NCBI GenBank assembly: GCA_022539475.1
Contig: VCMS01000015.1
Span: 124,001-188,000, forward strand
DNA length: 64,000 nucleotides
Source of the DNA: Gracilaria domingensis
Lineage: Eukaryota; Rhodophyta; Florideophyceae; Gracilariales; Gracilariaceae
Direction: 5' to 3'
Positions 31,894 to 41,553 of this stretch are shown here, piece by piece. Position 1 is the first letter of the stretch. Each line of letters begins with the position of its first letter. A program made the position numbers and the translations under genes. The notes below the pieces were generated by a model, which saw only the letters and a list, made by a program, of their open reading frames with translations, was not told the DNA's origin and did no database searches.

Positions 31894-32888
31894 GCCACAA
31901 AGTGGAAAGCGCGAGGGGCGTCGTGTCGAGCAGTTAATGTAAGTGATTGGAGGGTGCCCTGGTTTCTTCCTGCTTGTGTAACAGGGCTCCCCCGTTCGTG
32001 ATCATATACCAACGGTGCCCTTCTTACTGAAGCTGTATGCGTCGGATGTGTGGTGACCTCAAACAGGTCCTACAGCGTTACTGTAAGGGTACTCTAGAGT
32101 TTTCTCCGAATCAGCAACCTGTGTCTTGAATGAAGAACCACGAATCAAAACAGAAGTATCTGAAGACAAATTTGTTGTCCGGAGCTTGCCCCGGTGAGGA
32201 TGATCAGTGTCTCGCGTGTCACAAATGGGAGGGGAGCACTTATAGCTCTCCGTTTGTCAGTAAAAAGACCGCGGTACATCACGTCAATCGTTTTCCGTAG
32301 AAATGTGCGGAGTTGATGATACGAACGGCACTACACTCAAGCTCGAAGCAAATTGACGTGAAGTTCGTATCACGTTGTGAACAGAAACGGCCCGGCTAGC
32401 GGGGAAGCCACCGTTTTTGAGAAACGCTGGCACCCGGCGAGAGATTGTTGTGTTGAGTGGTTTTGTCAATGAACAACAGTTTCCGCGTTATTCAGTAGTC
32501 TACATTATAAATAAACCAACTCACTCAATTGGTCCGTTTATTTTTCATATCGTTTTTCTTTTGTAGACGAGCTCTCAGAGCTCGTCAACTTACTGGACCA
32601 AGAGCGACAGATATGGATTAACGCTATCTGAACGAGCAAAGAATGGGAAGATGCCGCTCGATGAGATATGTTTGGGCGGCACGATGGGTGCCGCCAACAC
32701 TTCCATCGTCAGATGAATTGTCTCAACATGGCACTATCTGCAAGAGAGACATGTACTCAAAACTGTCGCGTGATGGGGTAGTAATCGTATCAACCGCGTC
32801 GGTCAGGTTCGCAATTTCTTCTTAAATTTTCAAAACCTGGAGTTCAAATTCAGCTTTGCCTTGTTTCCTATCGCATTTCCGAGCAAGG
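31894..32888. other. Intergenic, nothing assigned
   Basis: No convincing gene. The stretch next to 31894 should hold the B2 promoter. Short frames at 32284-32825 have no recognisable content. Confidence 0.45.
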
Positions 32889-32964
32889 CATTCAGCAATT
32901 TTCGTCTTCCTACACTCGGCCTGTGGCCACAGGCCGAGTGTAGGAAGACGAATATTGCTGAATG
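32889..32964. repeat. Zero-loop palindrome, 2 x 38 bp
   Basis: CATTCAGCAATTTTCGTCTT at the left edge and AAGACGAATATTGCTGAATG at the right edge are reverse complements with one mismatch. The centre, at 32926/32927, reads CCTGTGGCCACAGG. The two arms meet without any spacer, which would allow a cruciform. Confidence 0.9.
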
Positions 32965-33088
32965 TCGGTCCAACGCAGACACTCCTGAAATGGCCCGGTA
33001 CCTTAAGGATGACTGTTGAAGGAGAACACTCCTTACACACTGCGCGTCCTGTTAGTGTAAATATGAGATGCGAATATTCTTCCGCATA

Positions 33089-33974
33089 TTATCCATGAAA
33101 GGGAGCGCTTAGGGGCGGCAAAGGATCACAAACGAGGCAAGTGTTGTTCACATTCTCTCCCGGACATGTACAACTAGTGGCCGCCACAAAGGAAAAGCTG
33201 TCTCCCGGGTAGCCATACCATCTTTTTCTCAAGTTGGCATGGGGCATGAAGGTATTTCCGCGACACAGATCACATCCTCTATATCCATTCTCGGAACTAT
33301 TTGAGTAAAAGTGACCCGGTGGGCACATTTGATATCTTCCTTCACCCATAAGAACCTTCCCACCTTCACATGGAGTGCAGCATTCAGGAGCTGACTCTTT
33401 TTATTTCAAATACAAATAAAACGGGCAAGGAATACAGGGATAGCTCCCAGGTACTGGCTTGAAGGTTCCAGGGGGGCATGGTATGCATGCCCTCTCCATT
33501 CCGACAGGCCGAATGTGAAACCTCTTTCACCCAAGGAGCACTGTCCGTCTACCACCCACTACTTCCCCTCTACCGCAGGTATTACAAGACGTGGCTTCTC
33601 GAGCAGAAATTTGTCCTTCAGGGATAATAGATCGATAATTGCGTGTCCCTGGAGGACGTGCCTCACACGCTGTGGTCGCATCAATGTCCGTTGAAGGAAT
33701 AAAACCGTGGCGAAATCTGAAACCGTCGCGCGTTCGTGTAGCCACTTGGTTCGGAGGACAGGTTGTACAGTGGAAAGAGCCCTCAGATGGGGTGAATGAG
33801 GGAGGTGGGCATTGATTACAAACCGATTGACCTTCATGTGGTTGAGCGAAGCCCTTCGGGCGTAACTGACACCTTCCTGTTGAATTCGAAAAGCTTCCTG
33901 GTGAGCATGATGCATTAAACCCATTTGCAGCTAGCAGAATGACAAAACGCTAACAGTGCTGGCTTCCAACTCAT
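33089..33974 (-). pseudogene. Cys-rich secreted protein (GCC2/GCC3 ephrin-receptor-like repeats), broken
   Basis: The minus strand begins MSWKPALLAF at 33974 and continues, after a one-base surplus in a T-run, with VILLAANGFNASCSPGSF, together a signal peptide and first Cys module. Repeats of the form CPPxxF/CPPG....C..C follow (CNQCPPPSFTPSEGSFHC, CPPNQVA, CIPCPPGTFKPVPGSYPC, CPPGHFYSNSSENGYRGC). This pattern matches the GCC2/GCC3 (ephrin-receptor-like) extracellular repeat found in surface proteins of protists and algae. Two further stops interrupt it, near 33527 and 33399. With three lesions it is a pseudogene, unless some are sequencing errors. It was once exported; the partner is unknown. 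Confidence 0.65.
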
Positions 33975-34553
33975 ATTCGTTTCTAATAGAAATGAGATCG
34001 AGACAAGAGATAAGTTCAAGGTTGAGGTTAAGAAAGATAGAGAGTCAATCTTGTCTGATACAGTAGCTGAGGTCGTGAAGATCTGGGAGGGGAGCGGATA
34101 CCTACTAAACTGTTTATAGTACGGTTCAAGTTCTGCTACAGAATAGTTGACTTGTTCACCGAACCTTTTTGTGGAACTTGTTCGTCACATTGACAACGTG
34201 ACTTGATGACGAAGATGGCACATGCGCCGTGTGCGCCAGTGCACGTCTGAAGTCTGTCAGCGAGCGACGGTGCGTGCGTCCACGATACTTCAGCACTTTG
34301 ACTTCTCGGAGCCTTGGGACAAAAGAATGAAGAGATCATCATCATCTTAACATATACAACCATATTTTGTCTACACGACTCCCCGTCAACCAGCCTCGTC
34401 GAGAGGCCGTCACTGGCATCGCACGCAGCCCACCGGAGGGCCGCCACTGCGAGTAGCTCATCATCCGTAGCACAGTTCTACTTGTGGTGTACCGAGAGGT
34501 GAGCTCAGTCGGTGACCACCTTCGTGTGCTTTTTATATGAGCTCGGAGTCCTG
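33975..34553. other. Intergenic; tRNA-like 5' piece at its right end
   Basis: No gene recognised. The minus-strand frame at 34136-34447 has no motif. Around 34495-34553 the plus strand reads GTGAGCTCAGTCGG, an A-box-like stretch; a B-box-like GGGTTCGAATCTC follows after the MITE at about 35112, suggesting the MITE landed in a tRNA-like sequence. Confidence 0.35.
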
Positions 34554-35104
34554 CAGGCCCGTACTTGTGACTGACTGACTTGATAAAAATATAAGTAACT
34601 AGTGACTGACTGACTAGCAAACTCAATAAAATTCTAGTCACATTTAGTTAATTATAGTACACGCGGCCACTAACATACGTGTCACATTCATAACCACTAA
34701 CTTTCCCACACATCTGTAATATGATAGCCTAAATGGTTTTCAAATTAAGTCTTAAGTTTAGTTTTGACTATAAATAGTAAACATAGTTATCAATTTGTTA
34801 ATATATCCCTTTGTTTGATTGATTTTGGTGGTTTTTTCCATGTTTTGCTCATTTTTAAAAACTTTTCTAAAACTTGAAGTTTGATAATAACATTCTTTAG
34901 AACGAAAATACCTTGTTAGAGCCTAAGCAAATTGACATATATACTTATGTATCTCCAACCAAGAGCAGCGCAATTTAATTTCTAAACAAACGCGCTTAGA
35001 GAAAGAACCAAGGGAAATGTGACTAAATGTGACTGACTACGAATTTTTTTGAGTGACTTTGACTTTTGAACTTGCTCAGAAATCTAGTCACAAATACGGG
35101 CCTC
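34554..35104. mobile_element. hAT-type MITE, copy 2 (about 551 bp)
   Basis: Starts CAGGCCCGTACTTGTGACTG and ends AGTCACAAATACGGGCCTC, inverted relative to each other. The interior matches copy 1 at 17849-18386. The adjoining 8-mers are GAGTCCTG and AGATCCTG, which agree at five of eight positions, compatible with an aged 8-bp target duplication. Non-coding. Confidence 0.8.
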
Positions 35105-35591
35105 AGATCCTGGGTTCGAATCTCGGCTCTGCCTTTCTCCCCTCTCGGTGCACCACACTACTGTAGGATCGGTCGCCGGATAATTAAGATACACCGTCGT
35201 CTACATTCTGGACGACAGTAGCAGATCGTCACGATCTCTACATTCAGATGTGAACACTTTTACGCGAAAAGATTCTTGATGGTACAGTATCTGCACTTCT
35301 TCTCTTGTTCAGGAATTTGAAAGCATGATCGTATGCTAAGATTGCCATCGTCACTTTTAACATTAAGAGCTGTTCACATCGAAAAGAAAACTTTCGAGCA
35401 AGCGGCACATCTCAACCACAATCAAAGAATGTGCTGAATACTTGTAAGCTCTGAAGAAATGATGAGCGAAAGCGGCTATGATTGAAACCTTTCCCTAGAT
35501 ATCTCAGGGGATTGTGTTGCCAAGTTTAGCAATTGCAAACCACAAAACGTGTACACAAATGCTTTTCATCAACATACATTGCATCACTGTG

Positions 35592-35686
35592 CTCGTAGGC
35601 ATGAGCATTGCTGCATAACACAACCGAGTCTATCGGCTGTGTCGGTTGTGTCGGTTGTGTCATGCAGCAATGCTCATGCCCACGAG
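35592..35686. repeat. Hairpin with 36-bp arms
   Basis: The left arm (35592-35627, CTCGTAGGCATGAGCATTGC...) and right arm (35651-35686) pair at 34 of 36 positions around a 23-nt loop that contains extra copies of TCGGTTGTG. Both mismatches are A/C on the plus strand, which become G-U wobbles in a minus-strand transcript, so a minus-strand RNA would pair throughout. Confidence 0.75.
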
Positions 35687-36003
35687 TACAGCGCTTTCAC
35701 GTATCATATTATGACAGCTGGGTCTGATTCTCGTAATCCGGCGTCCTGTGATCATGCTTTTTCGATCGTTTGAATCGGTAAATTTACAATGCAGTTGCTT
35801 GTTTTTTAGCGATTGCGCTGGGAACAGCGGTAAATTCGCCTTTTTCAAATGATTCAATTTTACTAAAGAGTTATGTCGTATCAATTGCTCATTGCTTGAA
35901 GTTTGCGTAATGCACATAAAACCATATATTGGCACACTCAAGAACAAAACTGCTTAAAGTAATAATTAAATGTAATAGATGTTACTATTTAAACCATAAT
36001 ACT

Positions 36004-36945
36004 TTACGTCACAATCACCTCTTCAATGTCATCGGTGTCAACATATTTGTTGTCAGGAGCTCTCAACTCAACATATAATACACGCAGCCCTTCGCCAAAG
36101 TTTAGAACCTTCTTCTGACGGACGTGGGTCTCAACTGCAAAAGGGAGGTCAATATGACAAAAGGATTTCACTTTGTCCGATTTCTTCTCTCGCAATTCTC
36201 GCAATGCTCTGTGAAACCCTCCAATTTTAGGGTGGTAGGACATTAGAGCGTGGAACTGCTTCTCCAGATCACCTTTGAACAGAGCCTTTGGATTTGTCAT
36301 TACTTCAGGGCAGTCAATGACAAGTTCAAAAATCATCCCAGCGTTCACAACTTGACTACACATATCTGATTTCGTCACACCACACGGTAACAAAACAGCT
36401 AATGTAATGTTGCTGATCATTGTTTCTTCATCTTCCCAAACGGATTGCAAAACTAAAGGATAAAATTCAGATAACTGACGTCGGGACCCTGCAATGTTTC
36501 TTTCAGACTCAAGTTGCCCTACATTGTCAACCTGTTCTACTTAATTGTCATCTGCCACAGTTCTGGAATTATTCGCATTCGGCAGAACACCAGAACATCT
36601 TGGCGTCAATGTGCTGGTATGACGGTCTTCATAACAAATAGTTAGAAATACGTTTTGTACCATAATATATACAGAAATAAATTCGTACTTACTTAACTCA
36701 TTTTTCTTTTCGTCCCGGATCTTGTTGAATCTGTTACGGAAGGTTGGAAGTAAAAATGGCTAAAAGAGACTGTCCATTTTCTTCACATCAGAAGCATTTT
36801 CGTCACCAGTGAGATCACCTGAGTCAAACATTTGATGCAAACGACGCACTGCTGCGGAGTCATTTGTTAGTTTTGGTCTTTTTGATGGTGCCATACTAAC
36901 TGGGAAGCGGAAAAGGAAGGATGTGCTGGACGGGATTGAGCACAT
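36004..36945 (-). CDS. Transposon accessory protein, probably DNA-binding
   Basis: The start lies at 36945, or at the second Met MAPSKRPKLTNDSAAVRR (36891) with an early nuclear-signal-like KRPK. The first block ends VRRLHQMFDSGDLTGDE..., followed by a segment reading PFLLPTFRNRFNKIRDEKKN. This LxxLFxSG...FRNRxNK pattern occurs in accessory proteins of algal and oomycete DNA transposons (from memory, not searched). An in-frame TAG lies between these blocks at about 36762. A likely intron then runs from GTAAGT near 36693 to an AG near 36530. The second exon (to 36004) encodes QLESERN..., ITLAVLLPCGVTKSD and the acidic end DTDDIEEVIVT. Myb-like helices were not verified. Divergent from the transposase within the same element. 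Confidence 0.55.
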
Positions 36946-38075
36946 TGAGGAAGAACAGGGGCAGCGGTTTATGTACCTTATGACTTTATGTGGATCATAA
37001 CTGCCAGTACCATCATTGTATCAGCATGTATCGATATTATGATCGACATAGTGTTGTTGTGAATAATTGTATTATTTTTTGGAGTGCTAGAGAACCACGG
37101 CCCTACAAATAAGTACTTTTGTTTTGTCTGGACGTAAACCGTTTTGGTGGCTGACCATTTTGGTGCCTGGATGCATATGGCTTTCTGTACAACGCGGGAA
37201 AGTAGAAACCTCTCTTTAATTCTGAGTCTGTTCACTTATCTGGAGGCTGTCGAATGCATTTAGAGAATATATTAGATTGCTTTTGTTCTATAGTTTTCAA
37301 GGGCGACATAGATGTATAGAGGGTTCCGTCGATAGCCATGACGACGATAACTTGTATCCTGTACATCACAGAAAACTAAAAAATGAATGAATGAACTCTT
37401 CTAGAGCAATACAATACATCCACAAAGTTTCATACTGTAACTCGACTCGTCACAGTAAATACAGTACATTAATTATTCAGACTTTCCTTTAGATTGAGCT
37501 AAAAGTGCAATTTTGAAGCACTTGTATCACGAAAACTGTTATAGCATAGCTAGAAATTTTTTCACAGTAGCAAGAGCTACTGTCAAGCAAGACAATGTTT
37601 CTTTTTGTTTAATACCAACGGCATAGATTAGAATTCAAAGAAGCAACTAGTATCATCGTCAACAATAAATGAAATTGTTCATAGAAGATGAAGAGATTGG
37701 TTTGAAAATTCAAACACAGACGGTATGTTCTTAGAAAGAGAATGTGCTTTTTATCTATGCTGATATTTTTCACAAAAAAATCTAATACGGGTACCTATGG
37801 TGTGTATTGTAAACGCTCGGATCGATAATCCAGATATGATAAAACAAGATATATATATCAAGCCATTGCCAACTTTTCTAGGGGCTCATATTGAAGAAAA
37901 ATATCTTTCATATGCGCTCATGTCCATTGAATTATAATGTATACGTTCGCAGGAACAACTGCATTTCTACTCAGTAGTGCTTACAATAAATGAATCTGTG
38001 TTCCCATCTGAAGATAAAAGCCGACCAACCTCTCCCGTTTTTTTCTAGCCACTAGAGCAACCAGGAAGTCGCATT

Positions 38076-38961
38076 ATGCCTCGCTTTCATCGTCGAGCAA
38101 CTGCGTCAACCTTTAATGGTTGTAGTATACATATATTTCGCCGAATGCGTAATAACTCGAACCAATTTCAGCACCGAAGATTTCAAGCACTGTTTGGTGT
38201 GACCTCTCGAACCGCTGCAACTCTATGGAATTTGCTCTACCGTCGCCTTCCAAGCGGTGCTAAGCATCAGCACTTGCTTTGGGCTTTGCTCTTTCTTCGA
38301 CGCTATGCATCTGAGCACTATAATTGCACAATTGCTAATACGGACGAGAAAACGTTTCGTAAGTGGTCTAAGGTCTTGGTGAATTTAATATCGGAACTAC
38401 CTATTGTAAGTTTATGTTTTTTACATTTTATATACTTTTTGTACGCTAACAAATCTCTAGATACGTTGGGAGAGTCGAGTGTCTGAAGAACCATTTTGTA
38501 ACAGTTTTGTCAGCGTCGATGGCACAGATTGTCCCATCAATGAACCATTTCCATTTTCATCGAAATGGTTCTCTCACAAGTTTAAGGCTGCTGGTGTGAG
38601 GTATGAAGTTGGGGTTTCAGTTCATAATGGTTTTATAGTGTGGGTTAATGGTGGGTATCCTTGCGGCTCACACTCAGACTTAAAGATTTTTCGTGAATCA
38701 ATGAAAACGAAATTGCTGGAAAACGAAAAAGTTATCACAGATGATGGTTACAGTGACTCTAAATGTATTCGTAAGCAGTCTATTGGATATGGTGAATACA
38801 AGCATCACTCTTATATTAGGGCTAGACTTGAAAATGTCAACCGACGATTGAAGCGGTTTTTGGTGCTTGATATGAAATTTCGACATGATCTTTCATTTCA
38901 TTCTGTTTGTTTTCATGCCGTGGCAAATATTACACAAATATCTATAGAAAATGGGGTTTAG
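38076..38961 (+). CDS. DDE transposase (PIF/Harbinger or IS5-like), two exons
   Basis: Exon 1 is 38076-38405 and exon 2 is 38461-38961; the 55-bp intron starts GTAAGTTT and ends CTCTAG. The joined frame is 276 residues. Exon 1 begins MPRFHRRATASTFNG and ends with TFRKWSKVLVNLISELPI. Exon 2 carries VSVDGTDCPINEP (first Asp), GSHSDLKIFRES (second Asp), VITDDGYSDSK and RLENVNRRLKRF (Glu), which fits a DDE_Tnp_4 nuclease. It cuts and re-inserts the element at its inverted ends in the nucleus. No stop or frame break is seen, so the gene may be functional. A decayed relative with an intron at the same place lies at 56840-57640. Confidence 0.85.
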
Positions 38962-39174
38962 ATACAAACTTCGTAAAGCTCTAAAGCGTGGTCCATTCGA
39001 CATATGCAACTTGAATGTAGCAGACTTTTGCAGTGAGCATATGTCCTTCACATATTATTTCTGATATACACAATGGTTTTGAAACCTTTTTGTTAACATA
39101 GTTTGAAAGAAGATTCACGTTTTATTACACAAATGCGCAATTTGCAAATAGGGCGAATTTACCGCTGTTCCCTG

Positions 39175-39868
39175 GAAGTAGTCGCGGAACTGCCGCAACT
39201 CGTTAGTGCGCCGCTCATTGGGAGCGACCACTGGGAGCAAATTCGTCAAGGTATCCACCGCAGTCAAAATGTCGCTCGAACCAGGACGGTTAAAGTGAAT
39301 TATCCAAGCCTCGTTGAAACCGGACAGAGCGTTTCTAATTGCACTGCTGTCACCACCTGGAGATACAAAATTTACTGGGAGTTACTAAAAAACCATTCAA
39401 ACAGACCCACGGGTCTCACGGCCAGAACCTTGCGCGGCTGCGTGAGCTTTGCCAAGACTACTGCGGGTGGGACCCGCCACACTAGTATGAGGAGTGGCTT
39501 TTAAAAAAGCCAACATGGATAATCAAGAAACTCATAATTCTCGGCGGTGGCTACCATCCTGGTGTCTTCGTCACCAACAAAGTCTTCGCCAGCCACACTT
39601 TGCACCTACAAAGGCACTTTGCTCTGTACCTCAGAGTTATAGACGTCCCAACCATGATGGTGGCCCCAATTTGTAGTTACACAAAGTTATGAGGTAGTTG
39701 TTCATTTGCGGAGCAGTATACTAGTACCTTCTACAATGGAGGCAAGCCCCATAGCACAAATGTCTCCAATAACGTCAGTCGTGATGTAAAAGATGCGCTC
39801 AACTGGTTGAGTACCGCTGATGCCGACGGCTTTGTCATGACAGCGGGTGTCCCAGACCAAATCCTCCA
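39175..39868 (-). pseudogene. Unidentified coding remnant, interrupted by elements on both sides
   Basis: Minus-strand coding-like stretches are visible: VERIFYITTDVIGDICAMG at the right and LSGFNEAWIIHFNRPGS with ERRTNELRQFRDYF at the left, ending exactly at the transposon boundary. Codon use looks protein-like but the family is unknown, and a viral or element origin cannot be excluded. It is broken in several places. The right side stops at the old LTR. The minus-strand frame beyond that LTR (53441-54681) may belong to the same former locus. Confidence 0.4.
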
Positions 39869-40659
39869 AGTGCTGCGATCCCACGAGTGGGCAAACAAGA
39901 GCCGCGTTGCGGAAAGCGTACCTACAGGTTGTTCAAAACTTGCTCTCTATAGAGGTAGATGCAGCAACGGAACTCTCTGATAGGACCAGCGCGATGCCGG
40001 GTGTTAGTGCGGGTGGTCGCGATCTGAGCGGGCAGTCAGAGGTGGAGGGGAAGAATCAACGTAGGTATCCGACTGTTCCGGCGAGCCACAGCCAGTATAG
40101 TATCCATCCCAACGGTAGGGGGCAACAAAGGATCAAACGAGCCGCACTGCGAAGCACTGCCTCGTAATAAACGGGAATATGTCCGGAAACTAGTGGGCCA
40201 AACCTGTATAACAGGCCAGAGAATTAAGAGCCGAATGACGGAAATAATAACAAATAAACAACAGAAAAAATGCCGTAACGACAGTCTAGAAATCCTCGGG
40301 GACAGAGGTGGATAGCAACTCCGGGGATGCGACGGTATAGCCTGGTTAGGAACGAAGAACCGTTCGCACGCGGCAAGAAGTTAGAGCCAAAGACCTCCTT
40401 GAGGTTTACTTCCCGTGCGGTGGCGGCAAGTGCCGCCACCTATATAGGGCACTCGAAAATATCAACAAAAGTTATCTAACTATCCGGCGCTGCCGGCCAA
40501 CACTCTACACGTGTGAAACCGTAGCAGGCTTGCCACGGCGCACCCTTCATCGGGCCAACTCAGCACACGTGTGCAGAAACACTACCCTTCCTAGGCATAC
40601 CCCAAAATAGGGCCATTACTACAGTAGCCTCTCATAAAATGAGGTGTCGAAGCCGGTAA
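39869..40659 (-). mobile_element. Old LTR, left part (interrupted by the young Ty3 element)
   Basis: This 791-bp stretch aligns with the 853-bp LTRs from their plus-strand start (TGCGATCCCACGAGTGGG) up to AAGCCGGTAA, then breaks off at 40659 where the young element begins. The missing last 66 bp lie at 53375-53440. Divergence from the young LTRs is roughly ten percent or more by eye, so it is an older family member. The promoter core CACCTATATAGGGCAC is present near 40438. Confidence 0.85.
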
Positions 40660-41512
40660 TGTGGTGCAATCCCACGAGTGGGAAAACAAGAGCCGCGTCG
40701 TGGAAAACGCATCGACAGGGTGTTCGAGCCCCGCTCCCTATAGGGGTAGGGACGGTGGTAGAACCCTCCGGTAGGGCTGACACAGGCCGGGTGTAAATCC
40801 GGGCAGCCCCGTCCTGGGCGTGCAGCCGGAGGTTGGGGTGGGTAGAATCGGCGTAGAATCCGGGTAATTCCGGCGAGCCACAGCGGGTGGGGATATCCAG
40901 GCCAACGGTGTTGGGCAAAACAGACGACAAACGAGCGCACAGCGGAGCACTGACTGGCGAGATCGGGAAATATTCCCAGACGATGTGGGTCAAACCTGTA
41001 AAACAGGGCAGAGCGATAGGAGCCGTATGACGGAAATAATAACAATAAAATAACAGAAAAGATGCCGTAACGACGGTCTAGAACTCCTCAGGGACAGAGG
41101 TGGATAGCGACTCCGGGGATGCGACGGTATATCCCGGTAAGGGACGAAGAACCGTTCGCACGCGGCAAGAAGCTAGAGCCAAGGGCCTCCTTGAGGTTTA
41201 CTTCCCGTACAGTGGGGGCAAGTGCCGCCACCTATATAGGGCACTTGAAAATATCAACCAAAAATATCTAACTATCCGGCGCTGCCGGCCAACATCCTAC
41301 ACGTGTGAGACCGTGGCAGGCTTGCCACCGCGCACCCGGCATCGGGCCAACTCAGCACACGTGTGCGGAAACACTACCCTTCCTAGGCATACCCCAAAAT
41401 GGGGCCATCACTACAGTAACCTCTCATAACCTGAGGTGTCGAAGCCGGTAACGGATCAACAAACTATGAAAAACACCTCGGTGCATCCCCGCGAAGGGCG
41501 TTTTGCTCTACA
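40660..41512 (-). repeat. 3' LTR of the young Ty3 element
   Basis: In element orientation it runs TGTAGAGCAAAACGCCC to ATTGCACCACA. A likely core promoter is GCCCTATATAGGTGGCGGCA (minus strand, near 41230). Same length as the 5' LTR. Confidence 0.93.
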
Positions 41513-41525
41513 TCTCCCCCTTCTC
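41513..41525 (-). promoter_or_regulatory. Polypurine tract
   Basis: GAGAAGGGGGAGA on the minus strand directly precedes the 3' LTR start TGTAGAGC, as expected for plus-strand priming in an LTR element. Confidence 0.8.
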
Positions 41526-41553
41526 AGGCTGAGACACCGACTCCGTCGGCTCG

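Larger units (their letters stand above)
35821..39171. mobile_element. Two-gene PIF/Harbinger-like DNA transposon
   Basis: A 3351-bp element. It begins GGAACAGCGGTAAATTCGCC and ends with the exact reverse complement of those 20 bases. It is flanked by CTG at 35818-35820 and CTG at 39172-39174, a 3-bp target duplication. Inside are two genes pointing away from each other: a DDE transposase with one intron (38076-38961, plus) and an accessory protein (36004-36945, minus). A DDE transposase plus a DNA-binding partner is the standard PIF/Harbinger arrangement, and 3-bp duplications are usual there, though TWA is commoner than CTG. Perfect ends suggest a fairly recent insertion. It sits in a coding remnant read on the minus strand. 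Confidence 0.85.

Noticed and set aside
39103-39504. 133-codon plus-strand protein
   Set aside because: It spans the end of the DNA transposon at 39171 and runs antisense to a better coding signal.
40200-41460. Small proteins encoded in both orientations inside the LTRs
   Set aside because: The same frames recur in every LTR copy and lie over promoter sequence; they are LTR shadows.
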